NCBI GenBank assembly: GCA_900319255.1
Contig: ONNU01000252.1
Coordinates: 1-9,694 of the forward strand
Source of the DNA: an uncultured Eubacteriales bacterium
GTDB lineage: Bacteria > Bacillota > Clostridia > Oscillospirales > Acutalibacteraceae
Reading direction: 5' to 3'
DNA: 9,694 nt
The notes under the pieces are model-generated. The model made no database searches and had not been told where the DNA came from. It saw only the letters and a program-made list of their open reading frames with translations. Of this stretch, positions 1 through 5,912 are shown in pieces (position 1 is the first letter of the stretch; every line of letters begins with the position of its first letter). The position numbers were made by a program, and so were the translations under genes.

Positions 1-19
1 CTGGCGCCCCCCTCTTAAG

Positions 20-50
20 GTTCTCCCCTTTTGAAATCCCTTTTCCTTAT
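20..50 (-). repeat. Dispersed intergenic repeat, copy 1 (inverted)
   Basis: Read on the minus strand, this stretch closely matches 7301-7333 on the plus strand: both run ATAAGGAAA, then a GGGATT block, then CAAAAGGGG, then AA..C, with only a few substitutions and about one indel. A third, shorter relative lies at 231-254. The three copies differ, so they look like old members of a genome-wide intergenic repeat family and not a recent duplication. The copy may continue beyond the window start. Confidence 0.6.
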
Positions 51-144
51 CTCCCCCCCGGGTTCGCTCTACGCGGGTAAGTTTTTATCGAATATCTGCT
101 TTCTGTCCAACGCTTGGATGATCGGTATGGTGAGGTAATCCGGA

Positions 145-159
145 TTTTTTTTTTTTTTT
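145..159 (+). repeat. Poly-T run (T15)
   Basis: Fifteen consecutive T follow TCCGGA. No convincing hairpin lies just upstream, so I do not call it a terminator. It is a homopolymer prone to length variation and sequencing error. Confidence 0.9.
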
Positions 160-230
160 ATCTGCATCAGAAAGATTTGTAAAGCTCCTGACAATACTAA
201 CTCTTAGTCATTAAAGTACGGCTTGCCAAG

Positions 231-254
231 GGGGTTAAGGAAAGAGGATTGCAA
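231..254 (+). repeat. Dispersed intergenic repeat, copy 2
   Basis: 21 of 24 bases match 7297-7320 (GGGG-TAAGGAAAG-GGATT-CAA, differing at three positions). About ten bases further on, both copies continue with a TTTT-ACTAACCA end (here 259-269, there 7359-7371). Copy 3 has extra sequence in between that forms a hairpin. Here the core is instead flanked by a short inverted repeat, GGCTTGC (220-226) and GCAAGCC (251-257). Confidence 0.6.
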
Positions 255-255
255 G

Positions 256-366
256 CCATTTTACTAACCACTAACAACTATAAACAAAATTCCTCATTCC
301 TAATTCCTTTCAATTCCACTTTTCAAATCCCAAATTTTACTATCAACTACCACCCAACAATAATAC
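256..366 (+). other. 111-base tract with no G on the plus strand
   Basis: Between G255 and G367 the plus strand has only A, C and T. The tract contains loose variants of ATTCCT/AATTCC (about 288-316) and then CAA/ACC-rich sequence. It has no reading frame with a ribosome binding site. Its transcript could not form G-C pairs internally and would be unusually unstructured. Confidence 0.85.
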
Positions 367-440
367 GCGGGGACGAAAGTAACGCTTTGTCAGACCTGCC
401 CCCGCGATTTTGGGTGCAGCGTCGACGCTGCCGCCGCGGG
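366..440. repeat. GC-rich cluster of nested and alternative inverted repeats
   Basis: CGCGGGG (366-372) can pair with CCCCGCG (400-406), enclosing a smaller hairpin GAC-g-AAAG / CTTTGTC (372-391). The same CCCGCG (401-406) can instead pair with CGCGGG (435-440), enclosing a perfect 16-bp palindrome, GCAGCGTCGACGCTGC (416-431). The two folds exclude each other. The block ends two bases before the thrH promoter and has no T tract after it. It resembles a REP/BIME-type palindromic element more than a terminator, but that is inference. Confidence 0.6.
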
Positions 441-442
441 AC

Positions 443-471
443 TTGTTTATTGTAAGGAAATATGATATAAT
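443..471 (+). promoter_or_regulatory. Sigma-A-type promoter of thrH
   Basis: The -35 is TTGTTT (443-448), the spacer is 17 bases and the -10 is TATAAT (466-471), with an extended -10 TG at 463-464. Transcription would start near 478 and give a GC-rich leader of about 98 bases with a small hairpin CGCAG/CTGCG (508-512/519-523). Confidence 0.75.
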
Positions 472-575
472 GGGGTAAAGAGCTGCGGCTGGGGCTTTGC
501 CGGATGACGCAGACGGCGCTGCGGGGTGTGATTTTGCCTTGCGGCTGTGAATAACAAGATAAAGGAGTAATTAAA

Positions 576-1178
576 ATGGATATTGTATGTTTGGATCTTG
601 AGGGTGTACTGGTTCCTGAAATATGGATCGCTTTTTCTAAGGCAAGCGGTATTCCGGAGCTTAAAAGAACTACCCGTGACGAACCTGATTATGATAAGCT
701 TATGAACTGGAGACTGGATATCCTCAGACAGCATGGTCTGGGTCTCAAGGAAATACAGGATACTATCGCAACCATTGAGCCTATCCCCGGCGCTAAGGAA
801 TTCCTCGATGAGCTTCGTTCCCTTACTCAGGTTATCATCATCAGCGATACCTTTACACAGTTTGCAAAGCCGCTGATGCAGAAGCTTGGCTGGCCGACTA
901 TTTTCTGCAATTCTCTTGAGGTTGCTGATAACGGCGAGATCACCGGCTTCAAAATGAGAATCGAAAACTCAAAATATACCACCGTCAAGGCTCTGCAGTC
1001 CATCGGCTATAATACTATCGCAAGCGGCGACAGCTATAACGACCTTGGCATGATAAAGGCAAGCAAAGCAGGCTTCCTGTTCAAAAGCACAGATCAGATC
1101 AAGGCTGATAACCCTGAGCTTCCCGCTTTTGAAACATATGATGAGCTTCTTGCCGCTATCAAGGAAAAGCTTGACTGA
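576..1178 (+). CDS. thrH: ThrH: bifunctional phosphoserine phosphatase / phosphoserine:homoserine phosphotransferase
   Basis: This is a cytoplasmic HAD-superfamily enzyme of 200 residues; the Pseudomonas aeruginosa ThrH I recall is about 205. Its start, CLDLEGVLVPEIWIAF, is nearly identical to that protein, including the family's DxE form of HAD motif I (D7, E9). Motif II is S90-D91-T, motif III is probably K133, and motif IV is GDSYND at 151-156 (D152, D156). The T32-T33-R34-D35 and DYD segments also match. Family knowledge: it removes phosphate from phosphoserine and can pass it to homoserine, linking serine and threonine synthesis. The start is fixed by AAAGGAG (561-567) eight bases before ATG 576. 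It is transcribed alone, with no other threonine or serine gene nearby. Family assignment is firm; which activity dominates in this organism cannot be read from the sequence. Confidence 0.92.
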   Translation: MDIVCLDLEGVLVPEIWIAFSKASGIPELKRTTRDEPDYDKLMNWRLDILRQHGLGLKEIQDTIATIEPIPGAKEFLDELRSLTQVIIISDTFTQFAKPLMQKLGWPTIFCNSLEVADNGEITGFKMRIENSKYTTVKALQSIGYNTIASGDSYNDLGMIKASKAGFLFKSTDQIKADNPELPAFETYDELLAAIKEKLD

Positions 1179-1278
1179 TATCGTGTGATAACTGATCGTC
1201 CCCGGCTTTGCCCTGTCTGAATGTATGGCGTAAGGCGGAGGCAGCGCCGGAGGATGAATGATTACAAGGCTTTAACTA

Positions 1279-1341
1279 TGTAGCCGGAGAAGGCTACAAA
1301 TTTCAACAATCTCGAAATAATTGTTGAAAACCTTCTTTTTT
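1279..1341 (+). terminator. Probable thrH terminator with two hairpins
   Basis: The first hairpin has a 7-bp stem, TGTAGCC (1279-1285) with GGCTACA (1292-1298). The second has a perfect 10-bp but AT-rich stem, TTTCAACAAT (1301-1310) with ATTGTTGAAA (1320-1329), followed by TTCTTTTTT (1333-1341). Position (100 bases after thrH) and T tract fit intrinsic termination. The weak second stem leaves some doubt about efficiency. Confidence 0.6.
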
Positions 1342-1352
1342 ATGTGTATTAT
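1324..1352 (+). promoter_or_regulatory. Candidate promoter of the surface-protein gene
   Basis: The -35 is TTGAAA (1324-1329), the spacer is 17 bases and the -10 is TATTAT (1347-1352). The -35 lies inside the 3' arm of the preceding terminator hairpin, so terminator and promoter overlap. The predicted start is near 1359. Confidence 0.5.
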
Positions 1353-1361
1353 GTGTTCAGG

Positions 1362-1417
1362 AGCCGGATGACAGATATTCCGGCTGATAATATGCCCCGC
1401 AGACGTAAGTGTGCGGG
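1362..1417 (+). promoter_or_regulatory. Two leader hairpins before the surface-protein gene
   Basis: AGCCGGA (1362-1368) pairs with TCCGGCT (1379-1385). CCCGCA (1396-1401) pairs with TGCGGG (1412-1417). Both sit between the predicted transcription start and the ribosome binding site GGGAGG (1435-1440). The first would lie at the extreme 5' end of the mRNA and could protect it. I recognise no riboswitch class. Confidence 0.45.
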
Positions 1418-1447
1418 ATCTTCAAAAGGGATAAGGGAGGTATAAAA

Positions 1448-2824
1448 ATGAACATAACTAAAAAATTCAGCAGGATCGCTGCTGCACTTACTGCGGCTGT
1501 TATGGCGCTTGCGATGTCAGCGGTTGCGGTCAATGCGCAGGAAATATCCCCCGCACAGAATGAGTCCGCCAGTGAAAGCTCCGGTAATCTGCAAAGGTTC
1601 TATTTTGATAAGAATCTTGTCAATGCAGGACTTGATACCGGATTCAGCGAGAAAAATGATATTGATAAGGATGACCCCCATTTCGGATGGGAGCTGGGAA
1701 AATTCAATCTTACCGGTCATACGAGAGTGACGGAAGAAAACACCGATAATCCGGTATTCCTGAAAAATGTGGGAGATACGCTTACTCTGTGGTTCAAGCT
1801 GGATCAGGATATCGACCGCCTTGACGGAGTGGACGGGCTTACGATCTCTGAGGATGCCAACGGCTACGATCAGTATTTCGGCATAAAGGAGACCAATTTC
1901 AAAAAAGGCGCTCTTATCATCAGACATTCCGATTACCGCAACAAGGATCAGGAGCCGGTCATCTATACTGATTATCTTAATTCAAAGGCCAAGAAGGGTT
2001 CAAATACCAAGGTCGAGATTTTTGAAGAGGGAGATTATGAGGTCGCTCTTGATTATGAGGTAGAAAGGAAAACCAATTTCCTTTTCATCACCAATGCGGA
2101 ATATTTCAATTACCGGGTATTTTTCAAATTCTCTGTAAGAAACGGAAACTGCATGGTCTATCCCTTTGACGCAAGCACAAAGGAGGAGCTTCCCAATAAT
2201 GCCATCACACCCAACGGCTTCTATCTTGATCTCGCAAAGTCAAGATATCTTGATATTGATATCAAAAGAGAAGTCCTGCTCAACGGCGAGGATGGTCTGA
2301 CAGAGGATGTACGCTTCAATACCGTTGCAAAGGACGGGGACAAATATCTGTCGGAGGGCATTTACACCATCAGCGTCCGCAACAAATACACCGGTCAGGA
2401 GACCCAGAAAAAGATATATGTGGGAAATGATAATCTTCTCAAGGCATATATGACCACCGGCTTGTCGATAAAGGAAATACAGGATAAGGTGGCAAAGGGC
2501 GCTCAGATTAATGATGACGGCACGATCGTTACCGTTTCCGAGACGGCTCTTGCATCAAAAGAAAACAGCCAGAACAATATCACCGAGCTGAGCAAGGCTC
2601 TTCCCAAAGCGTCAACAGAGCCTGCAAGCGATATAAACAAAAAGGAAACGCCGTCTGATCCCTTTGGCGGAAATCTGTTTTATCTGCTTATTGCCTGCGG
2701 TTCGATACCGATGATAATTGCGGTCATCACAATGATCGTAGTTTTCAAGGGCGGTAAAAACAAAAAAGAAAAGGCATCTGCGGGCGTAAAGGCTGCAAGG
2801 AACAGTAAGAAAAAGAAAAATTGA
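1448..2824 (+). CDS. Secreted, C-terminally membrane-anchored protein of unknown function
   Basis: A 458-residue cell-surface protein. ATG 1448 is chosen because GGGAGG (1435-1440) lies seven bases upstream and a classic signal peptide follows at once: basic MNITKKFSR, hydrophobic 10-28, and a likely cut after VNA (A30). The frame opens earlier at GTG 1409, but that would bury the signal. Residues 50-330 look beta-rich and globular, with many Asp/Tyr/Phe residues; 303-326 (EGIYTISVRN...KKIYVG) resembles an Ig-like strand pattern. Residues 370-405 form a polar linker, 409-433 a membrane helix, and 434-458 a Lys-rich cytoplasmic tail, giving type I topology. There is no LPxTG motif, catalytic motif or cell-wall-binding repeat. 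I recall similar hypothetical proteins in Clostridia but know no function; adhesion or envelope sensing would be guesses. It has its own promoter and terminator. Confidence 0.85.
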   Translation: MNITKKFSRIAAALTAAVMALAMSAVAVNAQEISPAQNESASESSGNLQRFYFDKNLVNAGLDTGFSEKNDIDKDDPHFGWELGKFNLTGHTRVTEENTDNPVFLKNVGDTLTLWFKLDQDIDRLDGVDGLTISEDANGYDQYFGIKETNFKKGALIIRHSDYRNKDQEPVIYTDYLNSKAKKGSNTKVEIFEEGDYEVALDYEVERKTNFLFITNAEYFNYRVFFKFSVRNGNCMVYPFDASTKEELPNNAITPNGFYLDLAKSRYLDIDIKREVLLNGEDGLTEDVRFNTVAKDGDKYLSEGIYTISVRNKYTGQETQKKIYVGNDNLLKAYMTTGLSIKEIQDKVAKGAQINDDGTIVTVSETALASKENSQNNITELSKALPKASTEPASDINKKETPSDPFGGNLFYLLIACGSIPMIIAVITMIVVFKGGKNKKEKASAGVKAARNSKKKKN

Positions 2825-2831
2825 TATGACA

Positions 2832-2870
2832 AAAGCCGATGAATTTGTGGTTCATCGGCTTTATTATTCT
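2832..2870 (+). terminator. Intrinsic terminator, possibly bidirectional
   Basis: AAAGCCGATGAA (2832-2843) and TTCATCGGCTTT (2851-2862) form a perfect 12-bp stem with a 7-base loop, followed by TTATTATTC. It starts seven bases after the stop codon at 2824. On the minus strand the stem ends in CTTTTG, so it may also stop readthrough from mtnN, which ends at 2937. Confidence 0.85.
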
Positions 2871-2936
2871 TTATTCCGCTTCCCTGCTCGAGGCAATGCT
2901 GTCAACTGAACAAAATATTAAAGCTTTTTTCTGAGC

Positions 2937-3644
2937 TTATTGTTTTGTTTCTTTTATAAACGCGCAAATTATCTCCACAGCCTTCTGTGCTGCGGAACGT
3001 GAAAAGATCTCGTATTCCACATGAGCGCCCTCGTCTCCTGAGCTGTCATCTGAAATGGAACGCAGTATGCAGAAGGGTATCTTATTGATATAGCATACCT
3101 GCGCAATGCTGCCGCCTTCCATTTCGCAGGCGACGGCTGAGAATCTGTCGTTTATTGCACGTCTTGCAGGAAGCGTGCCGATGAACTGATCGCCTGTTGC
3201 GACTGTTCCGATGGTGTAGTCTACATCCTCAAGCCCAGAGCACGCTGCTTCAAGCTCCTGCACCGTTCCGGCGTCGGCGGGAATATATATAATGTTTCCC
3301 TCCGGCAGGAAAAGCGTTCCTGCTTCATCGCCTAAGATAGTGGTGTCAAAATCATGCTGAACGACCCTGTCTGCAATGACAACACTTCCGATATGGGTCT
3401 TTTCGCAGGTGCTGCCGGCAATACCGGTGTTGATAATGCGGTGGGGCTTGTATTCAAGTATCATTGTCTGGGTGCATAAAGCAGCGTTGACCTTTCCGAT
3501 GCCGCATTTTGCGATAACACATTCCGTGCCGTCTATAATACCGGAGGTGAATTTTACAGAGCTTATGACTCTCACCTCCGGGTTTTCCATTTTTGAAATT
3601 ATATCATTTACTTCGATATCCATTGCTCCGATTATTCCTAACAT
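2937..3644 (-). CDS. mtnN: 5'-methylthioadenosine/S-adenosylhomocysteine nucleosidase
   Basis: A cytoplasmic hydrolase of 235 residues (E. coli about 232) that cleaves adenine from MTA, SAH and 5'-deoxyadenosine. It clears inhibitory by-products of SAM-dependent reactions and feeds methionine salvage. It opens with GIIGAMDIEV, whose E11 matches the E. coli catalytic E12. CGIGKVNAAL (47-56) and INTGIAG (71-77) are typical of the fold. CEMEGGSIA (173-181) supplies E176 (E. coli E174), and RSISD (195-199) supplies D199 (E. coli D197). All three key acidic residues are present. It is the last gene of a minus-strand operon, 15 bases after the rsmE stop, with AGGAAAGG ahead of its ATG. The pairing is sensible because RsmE uses SAM, though MtnN serves the whole cell. 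Confidence 0.95.
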   Translation of the reverse strand: MLGIIGAMDIEVNDIISKMENPEVRVISSVKFTSGIIDGTECVIAKCGIGKVNAALCTQTMILEYKPHRIINTGIAGSTCEKTHIGSVVIADRVVQHDFDTTILGDEAGTLFLPEGNIIYIPADAGTVQELEAACSGLEDVDYTIGTVATGDQFIGTLPARRAINDRFSAVACEMEGGSIAQVCYINKIPFCILRSISDDSSGDEGAHVEYEIFSRSAAQKAVEIICAFIKETKQ

Positions 3645-3659
3645 TTTTATTCCCTTTCC

Positions 3660-4391
3660 TTATTCAAGATTTCCTGTGTGGAACATGATAGCCGCTGCGG
3701 CTGCGATGGGGGCGGTTTCTGCGCGCAGTATGCGTTTTCCGAGAGTAGCGGTCTTTGCTCCGCTGCTGCACAGAAGCTCCACCTCACGCTCCTCAAAGCC
3801 ACCCTCTGGTCCTATGAAAACGGCTATTTTTTTATCCTCCGGCTTTATAAGCTCCCTCAGAGGCTCGCCGCCGCCCTCGTAAAAAAGTATAGCCTTATCA
3901 TAGCTGCCAAGCTCTGAGGCAGCTTTTTTCAGGTCGGTAAGAGGCAGCACCTCCGGGATGATACCTCGTCTGGACTGCATTGCTGCACCGAGAGCGATCT
4001 TCCGGTAGCGGGCGAGCTTTTTCTCAGCCGCCTTTGCATCGGGACGGGAAACGCATCTGTCGGTAAGCACGGGAACTATTTTTGTTACTCCAAGCTCTAT
4101 GCATTTCTGAATGACCGTTTCCGGCTTGTCGCCCTTTGTGAGCGCAAAGTAAAGGGTCAGCTGTATATCCGGCTCGTGGGTACATTCCTCCTCGGTGGTA
4201 ATGCGTACAAGAACGCCGCTGCTGTCGATCTTTTCAATCATGCAGAGATGCTCCTTCTGATCGCTGTCGCACAGGGATATTACCTCGCCCACAGACATTC
4301 TCAGGGATTTGGTTATATGTACGGCATCCTCGCCGGTGATAAGATGAAGATCACCGACACTGCCGGCATTTTCGATAAAAAACCAGTCCAT
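3660..4391 (-). CDS. rsmE: 16S rRNA (uracil-1498-N3)-methyltransferase RsmE
   Basis: A SPOUT-class RNA methyltransferase of 243 residues, the usual size. It methylates N3 of U1498 in helix 44 of 16S rRNA, using SAM, near the ribosomal decoding centre. Residues 1-70 form the PUA-like RNA-binding domain. The SPOUT domain shows ALTKGDKPETVIQKCIELGV (83-102), the AAMQSRRGIIPEV block (136-148), the SAM-binding loop GPEGGF (194-199) and the knot motif LGKRILRAETA (217-227). The start is supported by AAGGAG (4399-4404), seven bases upstream. It is the middle gene of the operon: 24 bases after the CrtO-like gene and 15 before mtnN. In many Firmicutes rsmE follows prmA; here prmA is absent and a membrane acyltransferase homologue takes that place. 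Confidence 0.95.
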   Translation of the reverse strand: MDWFFIENAGSVGDLHLITGEDAVHITKSLRMSVGEVISLCDSDQKEHLCMIEKIDSSGVLVRITTEEECTHEPDIQLTLYFALTKGDKPETVIQKCIELGVTKIVPVLTDRCVSRPDAKAAEKKLARYRKIALGAAMQSRRGIIPEVLPLTDLKKAASELGSYDKAILFYEGGGEPLRELIKPEDKKIAVFIGPEGGFEEREVELLCSSGAKTATLGKRILRAETAPIAAAAAIMFHTGNLE

Positions 4392-4415
4392 AAAAATACT
4401 CCTTGAAATGATTTG

Positions 4416-4934
4416 TCAAGCTGTCTTGTGATCCAGCCGCCTTGCTTTGTTTTCCTTCCGCAGAATAGCCTTGCGCAGCTTTTGCAGACGGAAACGGTTG
4501 TATCTCTGAATAAGAGCAAAGGGCAGATTCACAAGTAACAGAATCAGCGTAAGTACCATTGCTGTAAAAAAGTCGTTGAGCGCAAAAAGCACCAGAGTAT
4601 AAAGACAGTTCGTTGTATGGTTCCATTCAGCCCGGCAGGTCTCCATTATGAATTTGTCAATATATTCAACGGAAACAACATCATCAAGATGCTCTTTTGA
4701 AAAGCCGTCCTTTCCGATATGCTGGGGCAGGTTATCCTTCCATTTGTTTATTTTGAGGACATCGCTGTAGATTCTGCCGTTTCTTTCCCATTTGTGGGGG
4801 AGATACATTTTCTTTCCGGGATCGAAGAATGAAGTGTCCACAGAAACACAGATGACAAAAGAGATCAGATGCCATACTCCTCCCAGGAGAATATTGACGA
4901 TCATAGAAGCGATAAACGTATCTTCGCCTGACAT
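4416..4934 (-). CDS. CrtO-like membrane acyltransferase family protein
   Basis: A 172-residue membrane protein resembling Staphylococcus aureus CrtO (glycosyl-4,4'-diaponeurosporenoate acyltransferase), which adds the fatty acyl chain in staphyloxanthin synthesis. Matching blocks are W65-K66 in the INKWKDNLP segment (62-70), HLDD and YIDKFIMETCRAEWNH (91-106; CrtO has EKMIIETKRAELIH), and the C-terminal IQRYNRFRL (142-150; CrtO has VQRYNRPRL). Hydrophobic segments lie at about 12-32 and 112-140, followed by a basic tail. ATG 4934 is fixed by AAAGGAG (4944-4950), nine bases upstream. It heads the rsmE-mtnN operon. No carotenoid gene is visible, so a different glycolipid or envelope acceptor is more likely; that is inference. 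Family resemblance is strong, substrate unknown. I give no symbol because crtO also names an unrelated ketolase. Confidence 0.75.
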   Translation of the reverse strand: MSGEDTFIASMIVNILLGGVWHLISFVICVSVDTSFFDPGKKMYLPHKWERNGRIYSDVLKINKWKDNLPQHIGKDGFSKEHLDDVVSVEYIDKFIMETCRAEWNHTTNCLYTLVLFALNDFFTAMVLTLILLLVNLPFALIQRYNRFRLQKLRKAILRKENKARRLDHKTA

Positions 4935-4988
4935 AATATCTCACTCCTTTTTGTAAAAAAAATATCCGCTTGCAGATCCTGTAAATTA

Positions 4989-5019
4989 ATTATAACATTT
5001 TAAATATGTGAGTTGTTAA
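4989..5019 (-). promoter_or_regulatory. Candidate promoter of the CrtO-like/rsmE/mtnN operon
   Basis: On the minus strand, TATAAT (4989-4994) is a perfect -10. The best -35 is TTAACA (5014-5019) with a long 19-base spacer. The start would be near 4982, giving a leader of about 48 bases. The -10 is convincing; the -35 is weak. Confidence 0.5.
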
Positions 5020-5022
5020 CAA
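5013..5022. promoter_or_regulatory. Palindrome TTGTTAACAA in the divergent intergenic region
   Basis: This perfect 10-bp palindrome overlaps the -35 region of the minus-strand operon promoter and lies about 90 bases upstream of the pncC promoter. It could be an operator, but a 10-bp AT-rich palindrome in AT-rich DNA may be chance. Confidence 0.25.
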
Positions 5023-5107
5023 ATTATGAACGAATGGCAGAAAAATAACCCGCAGTATTAAATTGATGAATAAATACAAAAAAACGAAAAATTCGACACA
5101 AAAAATG

Positions 5108-5136
5108 TTGTATCCTTATAAAAAACGTGATAAAAT
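5108..5136 (+). promoter_or_regulatory. Sigma-A-type promoter of pncC
   Basis: The -35 is TTGTAT (5108-5113), the spacer is exactly 17 bases, and the -10 is TAAAAT (5131-5136) with an extended TG at 5128-5129. The start would be near 5143, leaving about 54 bases of AT-rich leader. Bases 5126-5138 are identical to the -10 region of the malQ-glgP promoter. Confidence 0.7.
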
Positions 5137-5196
5137 ATTAATATGTCTGATAAGTGAAAAAAATGATTAATGATACTTAAATGCTCCGGAGGGATT

Positions 5197-5691
5197 ATGA
5201 AAAACGAAATAGAAGCTCTCAGCATAGAGCTTGTCGCTGCGCTGAAAGAAAAGAAAATGAAGATCGCTACTGCCGAAAGTCTTACCGGCGGGATGGTGTC
5301 GGAAAAGATCACCACCGTTCCGGGAGCGTCTGAGGTGCTGGAATGCGGGGTCTGCTCCTATTCCAACCGCATCAAGCATGAAATTCTCGGCGTTTCTCAG
5401 GAGACCCTCCGGAAATATACGGAGTACAGCATCCAGACTGCCTGCGAAATGGCTGACGGTATCCGCAGGCTCAGCGGCGCTGATATCGGCGTTTCAACAA
5501 CAGGCATTGCAGGACCCTCAGGAGCACTTGAAGGCAAGCCTGTGGGGTTCACCTGCATTGGCATAAGCACAGCGGAAAGAACCTGCGCTAAAGAATTTGT
5601 TTTCGGCACAGGAACAGGCAATGAACGTGAGCTTGTAAGACAGCTTGCAGTCAGCACCGCGCTGGAGCTTGCACTGAAGGAAATAAAATAG
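5197..5691 (+). CDS. pncC: Nicotinamide-nucleotide amidohydrolase PncC (stand-alone CinA C-terminal domain)
   Basis: A cytoplasmic enzyme of 164 residues (E. coli PncC about 165) that deamidates NMN to nicotinate mononucleotide, recycling the NMN released by NAD-consuming reactions such as bacterial DNA ligase. Signatures are TAESLTGG (25-32, with catalytic-region S28), CSYSNRIKHEILGV (53-66, with Y55 and K60), TTGIAGPSG (101-109) and KPVGFTCIG (114-122). There is no N-terminal CinA domain. The stretch usually reading like GAVSEE is YTEYSIQ (74-80), a small variation. ATG 5197 is preferred over the in-frame ATG 5170 because GGAGGG (5188-5193) precedes it, although the gap is short (3-4 bases), and because the length then fits the family. 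The gene is monocistronic, divergent from the rsmE operon and convergent with the lipoprotein gene. Confidence 0.93.
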   Translation: MKNEIEALSIELVAALKEKKMKIATAESLTGGMVSEKITTVPGASEVLECGVCSYSNRIKHEILGVSQETLRKYTEYSIQTACEMADGIRRLSGADIGVSTTGIAGPSGALEGKPVGFTCIGISTAERTCAKEFVFGTGTGNERELVRQLAVSTALELALKEIK

Positions 5692-5817
5692 ACCCGGAGC
5701 GGGAGAAGTGTAAAAATTCAGTTGGCAACAGAAACACTATCGCAGACCAACAAAAAATGCAGCTATAGAAAAATCCTACAATCGCGAGAAAAAAGCTTGC
5801 ATGTTCATAACTTACAA

Positions 5818-5876
5818 CGCGATTATGACACCGGCGGCGCGCCGGCGCGATTATGACACCGGCGGCGCGCCGGCGC
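5818..5876 (+). repeat. GC-rich 28-bp tandem repeat (2.1 copies)
   Basis: Bases 5821-5848 and 5849-5876 are identical 28-mers, and the match continues back to 5818. Each unit starts GATTATGACA and contains CCGGCG-GCG-CGCCGG, a 6-bp hairpin with a 3-base loop, around the palindrome CGGCGCGCCG. The DNA on either side is AT-rich, so the block stands out. It sits between two convergent genes. Confidence 0.9.
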
Positions 5877-5911
5877 GGGGCGGGAAGCCGCCGCCGCTGC
5901 TGCATCATAAT
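5822..5911 (-). terminator. Possible structured 3' end of the lipoprotein transcript
   Basis: On the minus strand, directly after the stop codon, ATTATGA (5905-5911) can pair with TCATAAT in either tandem unit (5822-5828 or 5850-5856). CGGCGG inside it can pair with CCGCCG of the same unit, giving a long GC-rich stem. CTTTTTTC lies further on (near 5790-5797), too far for a standard terminator. The structure is seen; the terminator role is inferred. Confidence 0.35.
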
Positions 5912-5912
5912 A

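Larger units (their letters stand above)
1..442. other. Non-coding, repeat-rich intergenic region at the left edge
   Basis: I find no credible gene here. The only open frame of any length (249-455) has no ribosome binding site and a low-complexity product. The stretch holds an inverted copy of a dispersed repeat (about 20-50), a run of 15 T (145-159), a second repeat copy (231-254), a G-free tract (256-366) and a GC-rich cluster of inverted repeats (366-440). These are listed separately. Whatever gene lies to the left is outside the window. Confidence 0.75.

Noticed and set aside
145..159. Poly-T run as an intrinsic terminator
   Set aside because: No stable stem lies just upstream; only the short palindrome TCCGGA precedes it.
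249..455. Open frame of 68 codons in the left intergenic region
   Set aside because: It has no ribosome binding site. It runs through the G-free tract and the palindromic block, and the product is low-complexity.
1409..1447. GTG start 13 codons upstream for the surface protein
   Set aside because: It has no ribosome binding site, overlaps a leader hairpin, and would put a charged extension ahead of an otherwise classic signal peptide.
3376..3882. Plus-strand open frame of 168 codons opposite mtnN and rsmE
   Set aside because: It is antisense to two genes with intact catalytic motifs, and I see no ribosome binding site or recognisable domain.
5170..5196. Upstream in-frame ATG for pncC
   Set aside because: No ribosome binding site precedes it, and the extra nine residues are not typical of the family. 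GGAGGG precedes ATG 5197 instead.
5693..5703. CCCG-GAG-CGGG hairpin after pncC as a terminator
   Set aside because: The stem is only four pairs and no T tract follows.
5818..5876. CRISPR-like array
   Set aside because: The two units are directly adjacent with no spacers, and no cas gene is nearby.
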